Positions 17,901-30,300 of a DNA stretch of 64,000 bases are shown piece after piece. The stretch lies in assembly GCA_051710585.1 (NCBI GenBank), contig JBPESP010000001.1, forward strand, positions 630,548 to 694,547. Reading direction: 5' to 3'. Source of the stretch: JBPESP01 sp051710585. GTDB lineage: Bacteria; Pseudomonadota; Gammaproteobacteria; Enterobacterales; Enterobacteriaceae. The notes under the pieces are model-generated. The model saw only the letters and a list, made by a program, of their open reading frames with translations, was not told the DNA's origin and did not search any database. A program made the translations under genes and the position numbers. Each line of letters begins with the position of its first letter. Position 1 is the first letter of the stretch.

Positions 17901-20900
17901 GACTTTATTAGTACCACGTACGATTTTGGTGTTTTAGTATGATTTTACGTAAAATATATAGTGAAATTACGGTTCTAAAGAGTGTGTATACTCCAAAATA
18001 CAAATAAAAAGGGGGGATCATCCTATAATTGAATTAATCTTGGCTTTATACCTACCACCAAAGTGGTATTGCAAGCTATGTGTGCGTTCGGTTGAATCTA
18101 TGTAAAACGGCAATGGCTCTATCTATGGAGCGGATTCTGGAGCATGTCTAAGGGCTTACTAGCCTAATAATAATTGCTCCTATTTGAGCAGTTATTAAAA
18201 AAATCAGGCAGATTATGTCACTGTTGACATAAAACGCTAGGGTAATTTTAAGTAAAAAAATTATATAAAGGTGAATAGAGGATCATTCACCTTTATATAA
18301 TTATATTGATATCAATATAAAAAATAAAATTAATATTTTGTTCATAAAAATCTCACCTAGAGTAGATTTTTAAAATAAAAGGAACCTAAATTTGTTCATG
18401 ATACACTTTATAATGCATTATCGTACTGGGCTTTTTCAAAGCTATCATGCCCACTTATCTTAGATTAAGAATACAGTGCCCGGCAGAGTTATTAGTAGAA
18501 TACCAAAGATGTATTGATACCTGATACCCATGGTGAAGCTTATTAATAAGGAGCACGTTGGCGCGACGGTACTTACTGAATTTAGCCATCGAAGCGCTGA
18601 GAATAATACTCTGCTACCTGGCGAAGGAAAAGTTTTTCCTAATCTGTTAGGGGAGGGTGATGAAAAGCCATCACTACTGGATATGAGTTCAAAGATATGG
18701 TATCCTGCTTATAGATGTGAAAGCTGCTTTGACGCTGCTCGATATACCAGACAGAGTGATACAGTTGGCAGACAGACACGATGCACAAACTAAAAAAATA
18801 ATAACCTAGAAACGACGCTTGAAAGGTGCCATGGTGTCAATTTTTTAACTATGGTAATTGATCAGGAATCATCCAATACGATTAATGTCTATGAACGCAT
18901 CTGAATGATGTTCTAACAGCTAACCATGATGTTGTTAAGCAGTTTTAGACCCTGGAATAGTCGTATTCAACCTATTTATATTTTAGCCTGGTCAGAAAAG
19001 ATAGCTAATTTCATGTTCAGTAAACGGAGAATAAAAAACTTTTTCCACTAACGATAACGTGATTCCAATCTTCAAGTTTTACGCACTATGGCTAAAAATG
19101 GGAGCCTCCTAATATAGGAATTTTGGATTTCTATTATAGCGGTAACTTAGGCGCCGCTGGCTATTATCATGTTAAGTGTATCGGTAGCTGCCAAGGGGGG
19201 GGGTCGAGAGGACATACTTCTGAGAAAAGGTGTAGAATTCTCTGACTAAAAACTAGTATATGTACGGAGTCTCTCTGGTTGCGATAGAACTGTTGAGAAG
19301 TCACTTATATTCATTTGCAGTTTCCTCTGTGCTGGACTAAAAAAATCAGCACTAAACTCCGATAGTAAGTAAATACGTTGATATTGTAGTGCCACTAGTG
19401 AGGCAATAGCTTGTTGCAAAGGCTAGTACGATTAAGTTAAAAATATTAACAGTTGCTCTATTTTAGGTGAGAGTATACTGGCCTAGGGTAAAATCGTGTA
19501 CGGTCTGAAGACAGATATACTTGTCGCAGTTAGGCGAAAATACGAACCTGAACAATCAAGAAGGTGTATTTTATATCCGCAAGCTGATGGTGAAGACTAA
19601 GCTTAATCTATTTTTTTATCATCACCATGGTTACGTTAGATTTGTAGTATTACAAGATAGCTCAATGGGTAAGGATTAAAGAGTGAACAAGACGGTTTTA
19701 ACGATATTTTAAATAATGAATCGCTGTTTAAACGGCGGGTGAATATAGTCATTATAATACCCTATTGCCCTTGCTATGCAGGGATGGCTTCTGGTTATTT
19801 GATGCACTGCCGAACAACAAACGTTTGATTTCTAGGTCCTACCCGGTAAAAAGTGCATCAGACATGGATAATATGTTTCTGTATAACAGCCTGACTTTTT
19901 GCACTGCAGATAAAACACTATGGTGATATGGTTCTACTTATTGTAGCGTAGCTGTGCGTACCAGCTATAGGATCGTGATTGTTATAAAAAATACTTACTG
20001 GTTTTATAAAGGAGGAGGTGGTGGCTAGGAAGGAAGCTACAAGGTAGCCCTATTGCACTAATAATAGGGTCATTACTATAATAATGGTAGTATAAAAATT
20101 CCGTGAGATGGAATGATTATCAGCTCATTTAGGAGCATTATCAGATAATCCGCTGAAAAGTGTGTTAGTTTTGAGTTACCAGTCCTATCAACCTCAGAGA
20201 CATCTAAAACCTTTTGAGTTGTCTGATGATCTGATTAATATTTAGGATAAGATGCGGTCACGGTTCGTAATACATAACCACCCAATTAGTTATTCTCTAC
20301 GCCCGCATCACTTCTTCCGCCTATCGTTTATCTCAAACTAACGTCATTAACGCACTAACTAATTAACAATTAGACCGGCGATTACACCGGTATCCGCATC
20401 ACTGAACTGTATCATGTGCGGTCTATTTATGTCTGATGATCTATTTTTGGGCAGTACTGAGCTTAATCGCAGCTATGTAAATTGATATCGTACGGCAATA
20501 ATAGCAATTTGCAGCCTTTACCCACCTTGTGTAAAGGCTATTTAAAAGGAATATTGCTATCTATGTAGTATACACAGTACCATATCCAATACTGAAATTT
20601 CTGCCGTGCTTTTGGGGCTTGAAGTAGCAGTACTTGTAGATAGTGCGTGCGCTAGGCTAAATATTCTTGGAGATAACCGTGCATAATTATCTAGTGATAT
20701 ATGCCTGCAAATGCAAAATGAAGTATGTTTGATCGCTAATTTTGTGAAAAAACATTAATCTATTATAGTTGCCTATAACAGTCAACTTTACCCTATATAT
20801 TGCTAGATCTACCGGATAAATACACTGAGAGGTAGTACTACTGATTTTCCAGTTACTTTTTGATATAAATGTCACTATATACCCGTATAGGTGACACGGC

Positions 20901-21715
20901 ATAAGGCTGAATCCACTAACTGCATTCCTAATGTTGTCTACTAGAAGTTATATGTCTTTGCTGGTGGCGTCATAAAGCTTGTATTTACCTAACTGTGTAT
21001 GGTAGGCCTATCCTATATTGGATGTAGTGATAGTCACTCAATAACACTCTTTTGTAGTTGAAGACGTTTAAGGTGGTGGAGTGTGTTACTTTGACAAGAT
21101 ATACCGGTCACCGCGAAAGATTACCTTCCTACTTGAAATGGTGAAAACCAAGATTATAGAGCCCGCGGCTCAACATGAGGAATCTCACTCTTGGTGCAGC
21201 GTGCAGATAGATTACGATCATGCTTAGTTGCTATTTAACTATCCTGCCCCGGTAAGATCTGGTGGTTAGAATGCATCTGGTGCGCTGATATCTAAAGTGC
21301 GTGGTATATGAACTACTATTTTTTGCTTGCTTCAGTTTTAATGTAATACTGGCGGTAAATAAATAGACCGTACAAGTAGATACATGTCAACACTATCACC
21401 TCTTTCCTTACCATTGGGCACTATTTGGCAATTGGGAACAGGATGTCTCGACTCTATCGCTCTGATACTAGTATGATGTACAGGAGAGTCATTAGTATAT
21501 TCCTGTTCAGGAATAACACTCCTTCGAGCGTATTTGGGCACTGGAGATTATTTAGTTAAGTGGTTCTAGCCTACCTCTTTCGTCTCTACGACGCTCGATA
21601 GGAGGGAGAAGCTATTGATATTTTAATAGAACCTGATTGAAGAGCTTTTGAAAGATATTAAATTATACATACCTAGGGTTGGTTTAACATAGGGGAGAAC
21701 CCTCCTAATATATAG
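17901..21715. other. Long stretch without an identifiable gene
   Basis: No family was recognised. The longest + frame (18530-18793, 87 codons) has no resemblance to anything I know, and its neighbouring frames are no better. A G9 tract lies near 19196-19204. Inverted repeats at 18259-18320 are listed separately. dinI, bssS and solA lie beyond pyrC in E. coli, but I could not align them. Confidence 0.5.
18259..18320. repeat. Perfect 18-bp inverted repeat followed by a 20-bp palindrome
   Basis: AATTATATAAAGGTGAAT at 18259-18276 pairs perfectly with 18285-18302 across an 8-nt loop. TTATATTGATATCAATATAA at 18301-18320 is a perfect palindrome overlapping its end by 2 nt. The surroundings are AT-rich and gene-free. 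Confidence 0.9.
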
Positions 21716-21952
21716 GACATTATCGCACAGTTTGATAGAAATGGTGGGCTATGCCATGGCAATAATACTGTCAATATTGTTAAGTGGCCTTTGGTTGATC
21801 GTCCAGTGTCTGAAGCCTATATAAGTGGAGAAGCAACTATAAATACTTATGCCGAGCAGAAAACTATTTTCGCTACCACCGGGATGCAGCCTAACTCAGT
21901 AAAACATAACAAGCTGGATGACCTCATACAGAGCCAGCTTAAGCAAAAATGA
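21716..21952 (+). other. Unrecognised open frame, possibly the 3' end of a lost gene
   Basis: A 78-codon frame, open but without a start codon at its 5' end, ends at TGA 21950-21952. Its composition is protein-like: NIVKWPLVDRPVSEAY, then GEATINTYAEQKTIF, then a polar, probably helical tail HNKLDDLIQSQLKQK. The same frame continues upstream through stops (GWFNIGENPP near 21680), which suggests a decayed longer gene whose C-terminus is still legible. I do not recognise the family and give it no function. It could be phage- or transport-related, but nothing in the sequence decides this. Confidence 0.4.
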
Positions 21953-23339
21953 GAGTGTAGATATCCTAGATAAAATGGTTTTTATAAAAAATGAACTTAT
22001 TAAATATTGTTAAGTAGACACGAAACGTGCTGGATAAACGGACTTGTAGCTCCGTTATTAAATAGAGATAACAGTGTAGTAGGGTAACCAATTATCACTG
22101 AAGGGTAATATATCTTTAAGTATTCCTATATTTATAATCAAGATGCTCAAGCCTCTATAGTGGTCCTGTAAAGATGATGACGATCATGACAGTATTATTT
22201 ATTGACGTTAAGGAAAATAATTATTATAGCCATATCTTGAGAAAATGGATTAGTTGAAATCGCTCTCATGGATGCTAAAATGCTGGTTCCTGTTAATTTG
22301 TTTATCACTGACGGTGATATAAGGATTTTAGAAGGTTGATTAATATACTTTTATTGAAATAAAATGAATTATTAAATTAGAAAATCTATTTATAACTTTA
22401 TAGTAGTAAAAACACCGCGGAGTGGTATTTTTTCTGAAAAAAGAAAGCAGTGATAGACTGATAATAAATATTCTCTCTAGTACGTACTGTAAGATTAATG
22501 ATATTAATAGATAAAGAAAAAAAGAAGCGCTAATATAGTTAGCGGGCTGTAGTATTATACTACATGATCTTCTCGATATCACTCAAGCGCTGGATATATC
22601 CACTAACATAAAACATCGAATGTCCTACATTCTATGTAGAAGTAATTTATTTAATCATGAGAAAAATGAAAGATATTATCTTACTTGTTAATACTATATA
22701 TATTCTATTTTAAGATAATGATTCGTTTCCTTTCTCAAAGAGACTGTTACATAAATTAAATGCTGAATGGTATGCAGAGCATGGTGATTGATGCTCAGAA
22801 AGAGCATAAGAATATTTTAGCTAAGATAGGCGTAATTCTTAATATTAACCAGTAGAGACAGTTATTGGCAACAGTTAAAGCCAATCTCGCTAGCTTATTA
22901 TTTTAAGCAATCAGCAGTGTTTATGTCTGTAGAGTGGTTATCTGTGTTACCTATCATAAAGATCCAAATATGTTATTTCTCGATACAAAACAGAATTTTT
23001 AGTGAAAAAATACTATGCGTTTTAGTTAAAATGGTAATATTATGATGACGACAGGCAAATCTGATTCAGATATAGCCTGAATAGTACTATAGGTAGTATT
23101 AATTACAAGTTAAGACGAATGAATAATAGTGGTAAATATGTGGTAGTGCAGAAGGTCACCCGCGTCTGTCTGTAAACGATAGAGAGTTCATATCTTTATC
23201 GGTATATAAAGTAGGAGTGTGTTAGCACTGTAGTGCTTGAAACTTAAGTAACATTACTATTATACTTATGTTCTTTACAAGAACTATTAATAGTATTAGT
23301 GCTTTAACTATCAGTTAATAGCTTAAACGGATAAATAAA

Positions 23340-24700
23340 CTTATGGGACGGTATAGAGTTAGATATAAGTTTTATTTTTGTTTAGATAAATTTCTGATAA
23401 TAGATATTTATACTTTTTTAAAAAAAAGTATAAACCATTGGAATATATTAAAGATAAACTAGAGCTTTTTAATAAAAGCCACTTTGGTGAAGAAACTTAG
23501 TTAATTTCTGAGTTAGAAAAATTAAAATAATAATCGTAGGATATGTTTCTTGGAAGTTTTAAGTACTTTAATAAAAGTTAAAGGTAAACAAATAATAATC
23601 AATGAAATAGTTTAATTAACTAGTGTTATTTTAATGTAACTATCTAAAGTTTTAATTCTAAAGATTTTAATCTTTAGAATTAAAACTACTATATAATGTA
23701 TTTGTTAGTTTAATTTTTTTACACAAAAGCTAAAATAAAACAAATATACATCATATTTTTTATAAAAAATAAAACTATCAGATGTGATGATTTAATCTAA
23801 TATTAATATTATCTATATTAGATTTAGGATTATATTTCTAAATTTTAGAATATGAATTTAATTCAAGAAAAGTAGAGATAAATAAAAAGTGTAATAAAGT
23901 GCTCTGTTGCGCACTATTAAAGAAAAAATTTAATATTTGAATAATTGTTTTAATAAAAAAATTTCTCAACGTCCATTAGATAAAATACTTTTAAATAAAA
24001 AAATCAAAAAACTATAATTCCAAGTGATGCTAAAGTTATTATATAGCATAAGTCTAAGATGGATAAACATTAAAAATATTATACTATATAGCTTTATAAG
24101 CTCCCTGCTTAAGCCACTAAATAGAAGTATATAGCTTATGTTAAACAGGTCTTAACAGAAATAATTTTTAATAAAATATAACTCAGCATTATAAATTTAT
24201 TAATTAATTTATAATTAGCTGCTTCTATTATTTTTTTTATAATTAGAAAAGAATAATTATAGATAACAAAAAGTTAAAGTAAATTTAAGAAGATCTAATT
24301 TATTATTATCTTTATTTAATATTTAATTAAGTATTAATAGACACTATTAATTAATATTTTTAAAATTTTAAATATTTTTACTTTTGTGAAAAGTCATTAA
24401 TAAATCAATCTAATATATGCATCAACATCATCTTTAATTATATATAAAATTTATAATTAATAGTATATTACTAATATAAATAATTCATGATCATATCATA
24501 TATATTTAGTATATATTGATGCATAGTGATTAACTAAAATTTGGCACTATGTTAGAGTTTCTTAATATTTATTTTTTAATTTATTTGTTGAAATTTCACT
24601 ATCATATTGATTTTTTTCTTGACTATAATATATTATTCCACAGTATATTCTAAATTTTATAAGATACTTCGTTGAAGCCTATAATGATCCATTACTGATA
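23340..24700. other. Very AT-rich island
   Basis: For about 1.35 kb the sequence is overwhelmingly A and T with almost no GC-containing words, clearly different from the DNA on either side. There is no frame over 60 codons on either strand and no repeat unit. It contains a perfect 18-bp inverted repeat (23648-23687), and another begins at its right edge (24730-24768). Confidence 0.75.
23648..23687. repeat. Perfect 18-bp inverted repeat, 4-nt loop
   Basis: AGTTTTAATTCTAAAGAT at 23648-23665 pairs without mismatch with 23670-23687; the loop is TTTA. The stem is AT-rich and no T-run follows, so a normal intrinsic terminator is unlikely. Confidence 0.9.
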
Positions 24701-24729
24701 TCTTCTTTTAGATTTATGAAGAAGCGCTA

Positions 24730-24768
24730 TATCAGTATGCTTCTCACATGGTGAGAAGCATACTGATA
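24730..24768. repeat. Perfect 18-bp inverted repeat, 3-nt loop
   Basis: TATCAGTATGCTTCTCAC at 24730-24747 pairs perfectly with 24751-24768 around ATG, then CTTTATTTTATT follows. It could be a relic of an intrinsic terminator on the + strand, but no gene is recognised upstream. Confidence 0.8.
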
Positions 24769-25505
24769 CTTTATTTTATTCGCTAAACCCATAGAAATTC
24801 ATCATAACTCTGCTTCTTTATTATAAAGAAGAACCATAAACAACTATAAAATATAACTCTTGCTGGTTTATTATCCCTGCGTTTCCCTAATATAGATGCA
24901 GGTTACATTACTATACTATACTTAGTTTTGCTCTGTTACGCCAAATTAGTGCTAATGATTTTATCCTAAAAAAGGATGCAGTTTATGGTGTGACTGTTGT
25001 TGGTGAAAATACATTTTCGTTAGAAAAGCAGTGTTCTATACGTATAAAAGTGGCAAGCTTCCTAAATTTTGAGCAATTAAGAATTAATGTTATTAATCCG
25101 CCGAGTTAGCACTGAACCGCGATATTGTCTTGCTTACTATGACGGGTTTTTAATTATTTTTTGGAGCCACTTACATGCCGGTTAAGTTAATGGAGCGTAG
25201 CTATGCTACTGAAAAAACAGCAGAGCGACAGCTATGACGGGCTATAGATTTGCAGTATTGATGTTATGATTTTCGTTTGTGTAAAAATTCGACGCCAGCA
25301 CGCTTGAGTTACTTTTGCATTAAAACCTAGAAGCGCATTGCCATTTAAGAAAGCTTTTTTCTATTTTTATCTGTTGCTGTTTATGTCCTTCCTGATTATG
25401 ACTGTTAGTCAAGTTGTTATATAAAGTCACTATAGAATACACCGGTTTTAAATCTTTTTGATGACTTCATGAAAAGAACGCCGTATCTAATGAAAGCGAG
25501 GAACT

Positions 25506-25667
25506 ATGAACTATGCGCATCCTGAAGCCCTTTACTGGAATAAGACTATTAATCGGCTTGATCTTAACTCATCATTGAAATTGCATATTGAACTGATAAA
25601 AAATCATCTATGGCTAAAATCAGACCGATGTCTGCGGTGCGGCGAAATTATCGCCATTGACGATTAA
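25506..25667 (+). CDS. Small unrecognised protein (53 aa) with a CxxCG motif
   Basis: ATG 25506 is preceded by GCGAGG at 5 nt spacing, a plausible ribosome binding site. The product is compact and mixed in composition: an aromatic N-terminal part (MNYAHPEALYWNKTINRL), then a possible amphipathic helix, then SDRCLRCGEIIAIDD. CLRCG resembles half of a zinc knuckle; a second Cys pair is absent, so metal binding would need a dimer. A strong Shine-Dalgarno sequence and protein-like content set it apart from its AT-rich surroundings, but a frame of this length can arise by chance in 64 kb. I do not recognise it. It may be a small conserved enterobacterial protein or the start of a truncated gene. 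Confidence 0.4.
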   Translation: MNYAHPEALYWNKTINRLDLNSSLKLHIELIKNHLWLKSDRCLRCGEIIAIDD

Positions 25668-27310
25668 TAAATATACCTTTATTTCTACGTTATCCTACGT
25701 AGTAATTATGCCTAAAGAGGACAGTCCTATTTCTTATTTGTTTTGTTTTTAAGAAATGTGCTTGTTTAATTTGATGTTATTAGCGATAATAAAATTATCG
25801 TTAGCTTTCCAGTATTTATCTAAATAAGGTTGAGCTTTTCCTTAAACACCTTACTCTTTATTTATTAGGTATTGATTTCATAAGATAGTGATGAAACGGC
25901 AAAATGCCGCTTATCGACAGTATTTGCCCATAAATTTTGTATACCGCTGGTGCCCATTTTTTGCTACCGTCTGGCGATGAATGAAAGCGTATATCATCGG
26001 AGGATATGGAAGTTTCTTAATCACGCATTTCATAATTGGAAGGTCTTATCGATGAGCTGTTAACATTTGTATAATTCAACTAACTGCAGTTTTTATTAAA
26101 ATTAACCGCTTTCGATTTGCCGCGCTAGCGCGGCGATAAATTGCATGGTTTGCATACTCTTTTAAATCCGTAATGCGCTATTGCCAAGAGGATCCCTCCG
26201 GCTTTTAACCTTTTTATGCATTAATGTGGTTGTGAGGAGATAAAGATATAATAAGTGTTATTGTATGTCGTAACTAAAAGTGCTTATCCTTTTTTTAGGG
26301 CGTGCGTGAAGATTCTCTTTCTTTTTAATAAAGAACCACTGTTGTGCAAGCGGTTAAAGAGTGGATACTATTTCTGCTGCTTAATTGAGCTACTCTTCTC
26401 GCTCCAATGTGTATCCTTACCGCTTACCCGGATAAGGTCTTCGCTAGTCTTGTTTGCGATATATCGCTATAATCGTGACACTAGGTAATTTAGACATCTC
26501 TCATTAGAGACTAATCTATAATGTATAATTATCGTTATGGAAATTATTCTAGATGTCTTTGTACTCTGCGCACTAATTAATATATTATTCTATAATTTAA
26601 ACTTCTTCTTGGAAGAAGAAGCCTACGGCTAATTGCCTTTATTCGATTGAATATAATATTTTTTATTCTTCTTAGAAACCGTTATCGGCTATAGCGAGTA
26701 AATTCTACATGAATGAATCTCAATATAATCATAATATAAATTTCTCTATATATCATACCTTTGTTGTTCTTGATTTTTATGACGTCACTTTTCTCTCCTG
26801 GTTCAGAGCAGCACTAAGTATGAGCTGCGAACGTTGTTCTTTGGTCACGATAACCGTAAGGCGATAATCAAATCTCGCTGTTATGTAGTATTTCATTACC
26901 GATCAGCAGTGCTAGCAGTATCAGACCAGCGCTATAAAACTTTGGTAGTTATCTTGTTTAATAAACGTCTAAACCCTTAGGTGATGGTTGAGTCGTGCTA
27001 TCCTCGTTCTGAGGGGAAAAGAATTTTATGTTAATAAACCTGAAGCATGTTTTAATGCTTTGAAACCGCTGGTTCCGCCAATGGGAGAGAGATCACAAAG
27101 TGTTAATTCTATAATTAAATAGGCAGAATGATACGTATATCTGCAATAGCAAGATGCTTTTACAGATGAAAACTAGAAAATTTCTGGCTAACCAGTATAA
27201 ATCCGCGCGCCACTCATTACCGTAATACGCGATAGTTGAGGCAATTAAACACGCTTCAGCAGGATACGATGGCGCCATGAATGTCGGGGGGTTATGTCAT
27301 GATTTTGCGG
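25668..27310. other. Gene-less stretch downstream of hrpA
   Basis: Frames of 77 codons (26255-26488) and 61 codons (27093-27278) look random. A perfect 16-bp palindrome of GC character, GCCGCGCTAGCGCGGC, lies at 26119-26134. I could align no gene. Confidence 0.5.
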
Positions 27311-30300
27311 TTAAGGTTGAATAAAATTCATGGCTTTCTGAATACGTTTTTCCGATATCGGAGTGGGTGTTCCTAGCTGTTGTGCAAAGAAGCTGACTCG
27401 AAGCTCCTCAATCATCCAGTAAATTTCTGCGACATCATCCCCGTCGCGCCGGTCTAAAGGTAATTTAGCTTGCCATTGCCGCCAATCCTGTTGCAGGATT
27501 TTGACTTTCATCATTTGCACGCGGTCGCGATGAGGGTCGATGGTAAGCTTATTCAAACGGAGTTCAATAGCGCGTAAATAACGTAAAATATCCCCTAACC
27601 GCCGCCAGCCGCTAGCAGTGATAAAACCCCGATACACCAGACCATTAAGTTGGGTTTTAATATCTGAAAATGTCAGTGCCTGGCTAAGATCTATTTTGTT
27701 CTTTAAACACTTATGAATAGCAAACATCACACTCAAGATTTGTTCTACTTCATTGGCTATTTCAATCACCACTGTGTTAAGATGTCTGCAAACATATTCC
27801 TGTAGTCGTTGGAAATCTTGTTCTTGCCATACCGCCCCGCCTTGGTCCATCATCAGTTTATCCACCCCACAGTTAATACAGTCATCTATCAACTCCAGGA
27901 CTTTGCTGTAAGGATTGAAATAAAGTCCTAGTTTTGTTTTATTGGGTAGCTTTTTATGCAGGTATTTTATCGGAGAAGGAATATTCAATAACAACAAACG
28001 GCGCAATCCTTGCCACATTGCTCGTTGTTGCTCTTTTTCTGTCTCAAATAACTTGATGGAGACACTTTGTTTCTCGTCCACTAACGCCGGCCAGGCTATA
28101 AGGAAATAATCGCCTTTTTTCTCTTCGAACCGCTGCGGCAAGGTACCAAAATTCCAGCATTGTAGATTCTTTTTCTCTAGGCTTTTATCTATTACCGCTG
28201 CTAACGTCTGCTGCATGTTATTTTTAAGCTTGGCTTTCAGTGTATCCAGATCTTTGCCTTCAGCTAGAATTTTTTGTTGCTCATTCATAACGCGGAAGGT
28301 GATTTTCAGATGATCTGGTACCCGATTCAATTGCCAGGTATCTCGTTCAATGGTAACACCGCTTATGTGCCGTAATTCCCGTTCAAGGGCATCTAGCAGT
28401 GGAATTTCATAGGGCGTTGTCCGTGCCAGAAACGCCTCGGCATAATTTGCCGCTGGCATAAAGTTACGGCGTAATGATTTTGGTAGCGACTTAATAAGTG
28501 CAATGATCAACTCTCGACGGATGCCGGGAATTTGCCAATCGAACCCCTGTGGCGAAACTTGATTTAACAGCGGTAACGGAATGTGTACTATAACACCATC
28601 GGTATCGTTACCAGGCTCAAATTGATAATCCAGGCGTAGTTTTAGGTTAGCTTGGTGCCAAAGGTTTGGATAATCAACCTCGCTTATTGTTTCCAGGTTT
28701 GTGCGCACTAGCATAGTTTTAGTAAAATTAAGTCGCTCAGGATCGATCTTTTGTACTTGCCGCCACCAGCTATTGAAGTGGCGCGTTGATACGACTTCCT
28801 GACCAATACGATCATCGTAAAACTTAAACAGCGTTTCATTATCCACTAAAATATCTCGCCGCCTAGATTTATGTTCTAGCTCCTCTACCTCATCTAAAAG
28901 CTGCCTATTGACATGGAAAAAAAGATGACGGGTTTGCCAGTCCCCTTCTATCAGCGCATGACGAATAAATAGTTTGCGGCATAAGAGTGGATCGATAGAT
29001 CCATAATTCACTCTACGCCCAATGACAATGGGTAGGCCTAATAGCGTGACCCGCTCCGTGGCTATCACTGTACCAGAGGTTTTCTCCCAGTGCGGTTCGC
29101 TGTAGGTGCGTTTTACCAGATGGGAAGCTAGCGCTTCTATCCACTCCGGTTCAATTCTGGCAGCGATGCGCCCCCATATCCGGCTAGTTTCTACCAGCTC
29201 TGCCACCATGGTCCATTTCGGTGGTTTCTTAAACAACGCTGATCCAGGATATAGCGCAAAACGGGTGTTATAGATACCGGTATATTCTTGCTTGTCGGTA
29301 TCTTTCTGTCCAATATGGGACAGAAAGCCGGTTAAGAGAGCGCAGTGTAATGATCTGTAATCCACGGGCTTTGTATTAATTACTAACCCTAGGGTTTTCA
29401 CTGTCCTTCGCAATTGTGTATAGACATCTTGCCATTCCCGTACCCGTAAATAACTGAGAAAACCCTCCCTACACTGTCGGCGAAATTGGTTAGAAGAAAG
29501 GGTTTTTTGCTGTGTTTCCAGATAGTCCCATAAGTTAATAAACATTAGAAAATCAGACTCTTTATTTGCGAAACGATGATGTTTTTCATCCGATGCTTGC
29601 TTTTTATCTATCGGTCTTTCACGCGGATCTTGAATTGATAATGCGGCAGCAATAATCATAACTTCACGTACACAATCACCTTTCCGGGCTGCCAGTATCA
29701 TCCGTGCTAACCGCGGGTCTAGCGGCAGTTGAGCTAATTGCTGGCCAAGTTGTGTCAGACAATAGCCCTGTTCTGTTTTGCTTTCGAGTGCCCCTAATTC
29801 TTCTAAAAGTCGCACACCGTCTTGAATATACTTTTTGTTGGGCGCCTCGAGAAAAGGAAAGGCTGCAATATCGCCAAGTCCCAGTGCCGTCATTTGTAGA
29901 ATGACGGACGCTAAGTGAGTACGCAGTATTTCAGGGTCGGTAAAGCTAGGCCGCAAAAGAAAATCCTGTTCTGCATATAGGCGTATACAAATACCTTCTG
30001 ATACGCGGCCGCAGCGTCCCTTGCGTTGATTGGCCGATGCTTGAGAAATTGGCTCAATAGGTAGGCGTTGTATTTTGCTACGAAAACTGTAACGGCTAAT
30101 GCGTGCCATGCCGGGATCGATGACATATTTGATACCTGGTACAGTGAGTGATGTTTCGGCTATATTTGTCGCTAATACGATGCGTCTTCCGGTATGAGAT
30201 TGGAACACCCGATTTTGTTCAGCGTTAGACAAGCGGGCATATAGTGGCAGCACCTCGGTATGAGGGAGATTAAGTTGATTGAGCCCATCTGCGATTTCAT

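Noticed and set aside
18530..18793. An 87-codon + frame starting MVKLINKEH
   Set aside because: No ribosome binding site, no family resemblance, and no protein-like continuation in neighbouring frames; not enough to call a gene.
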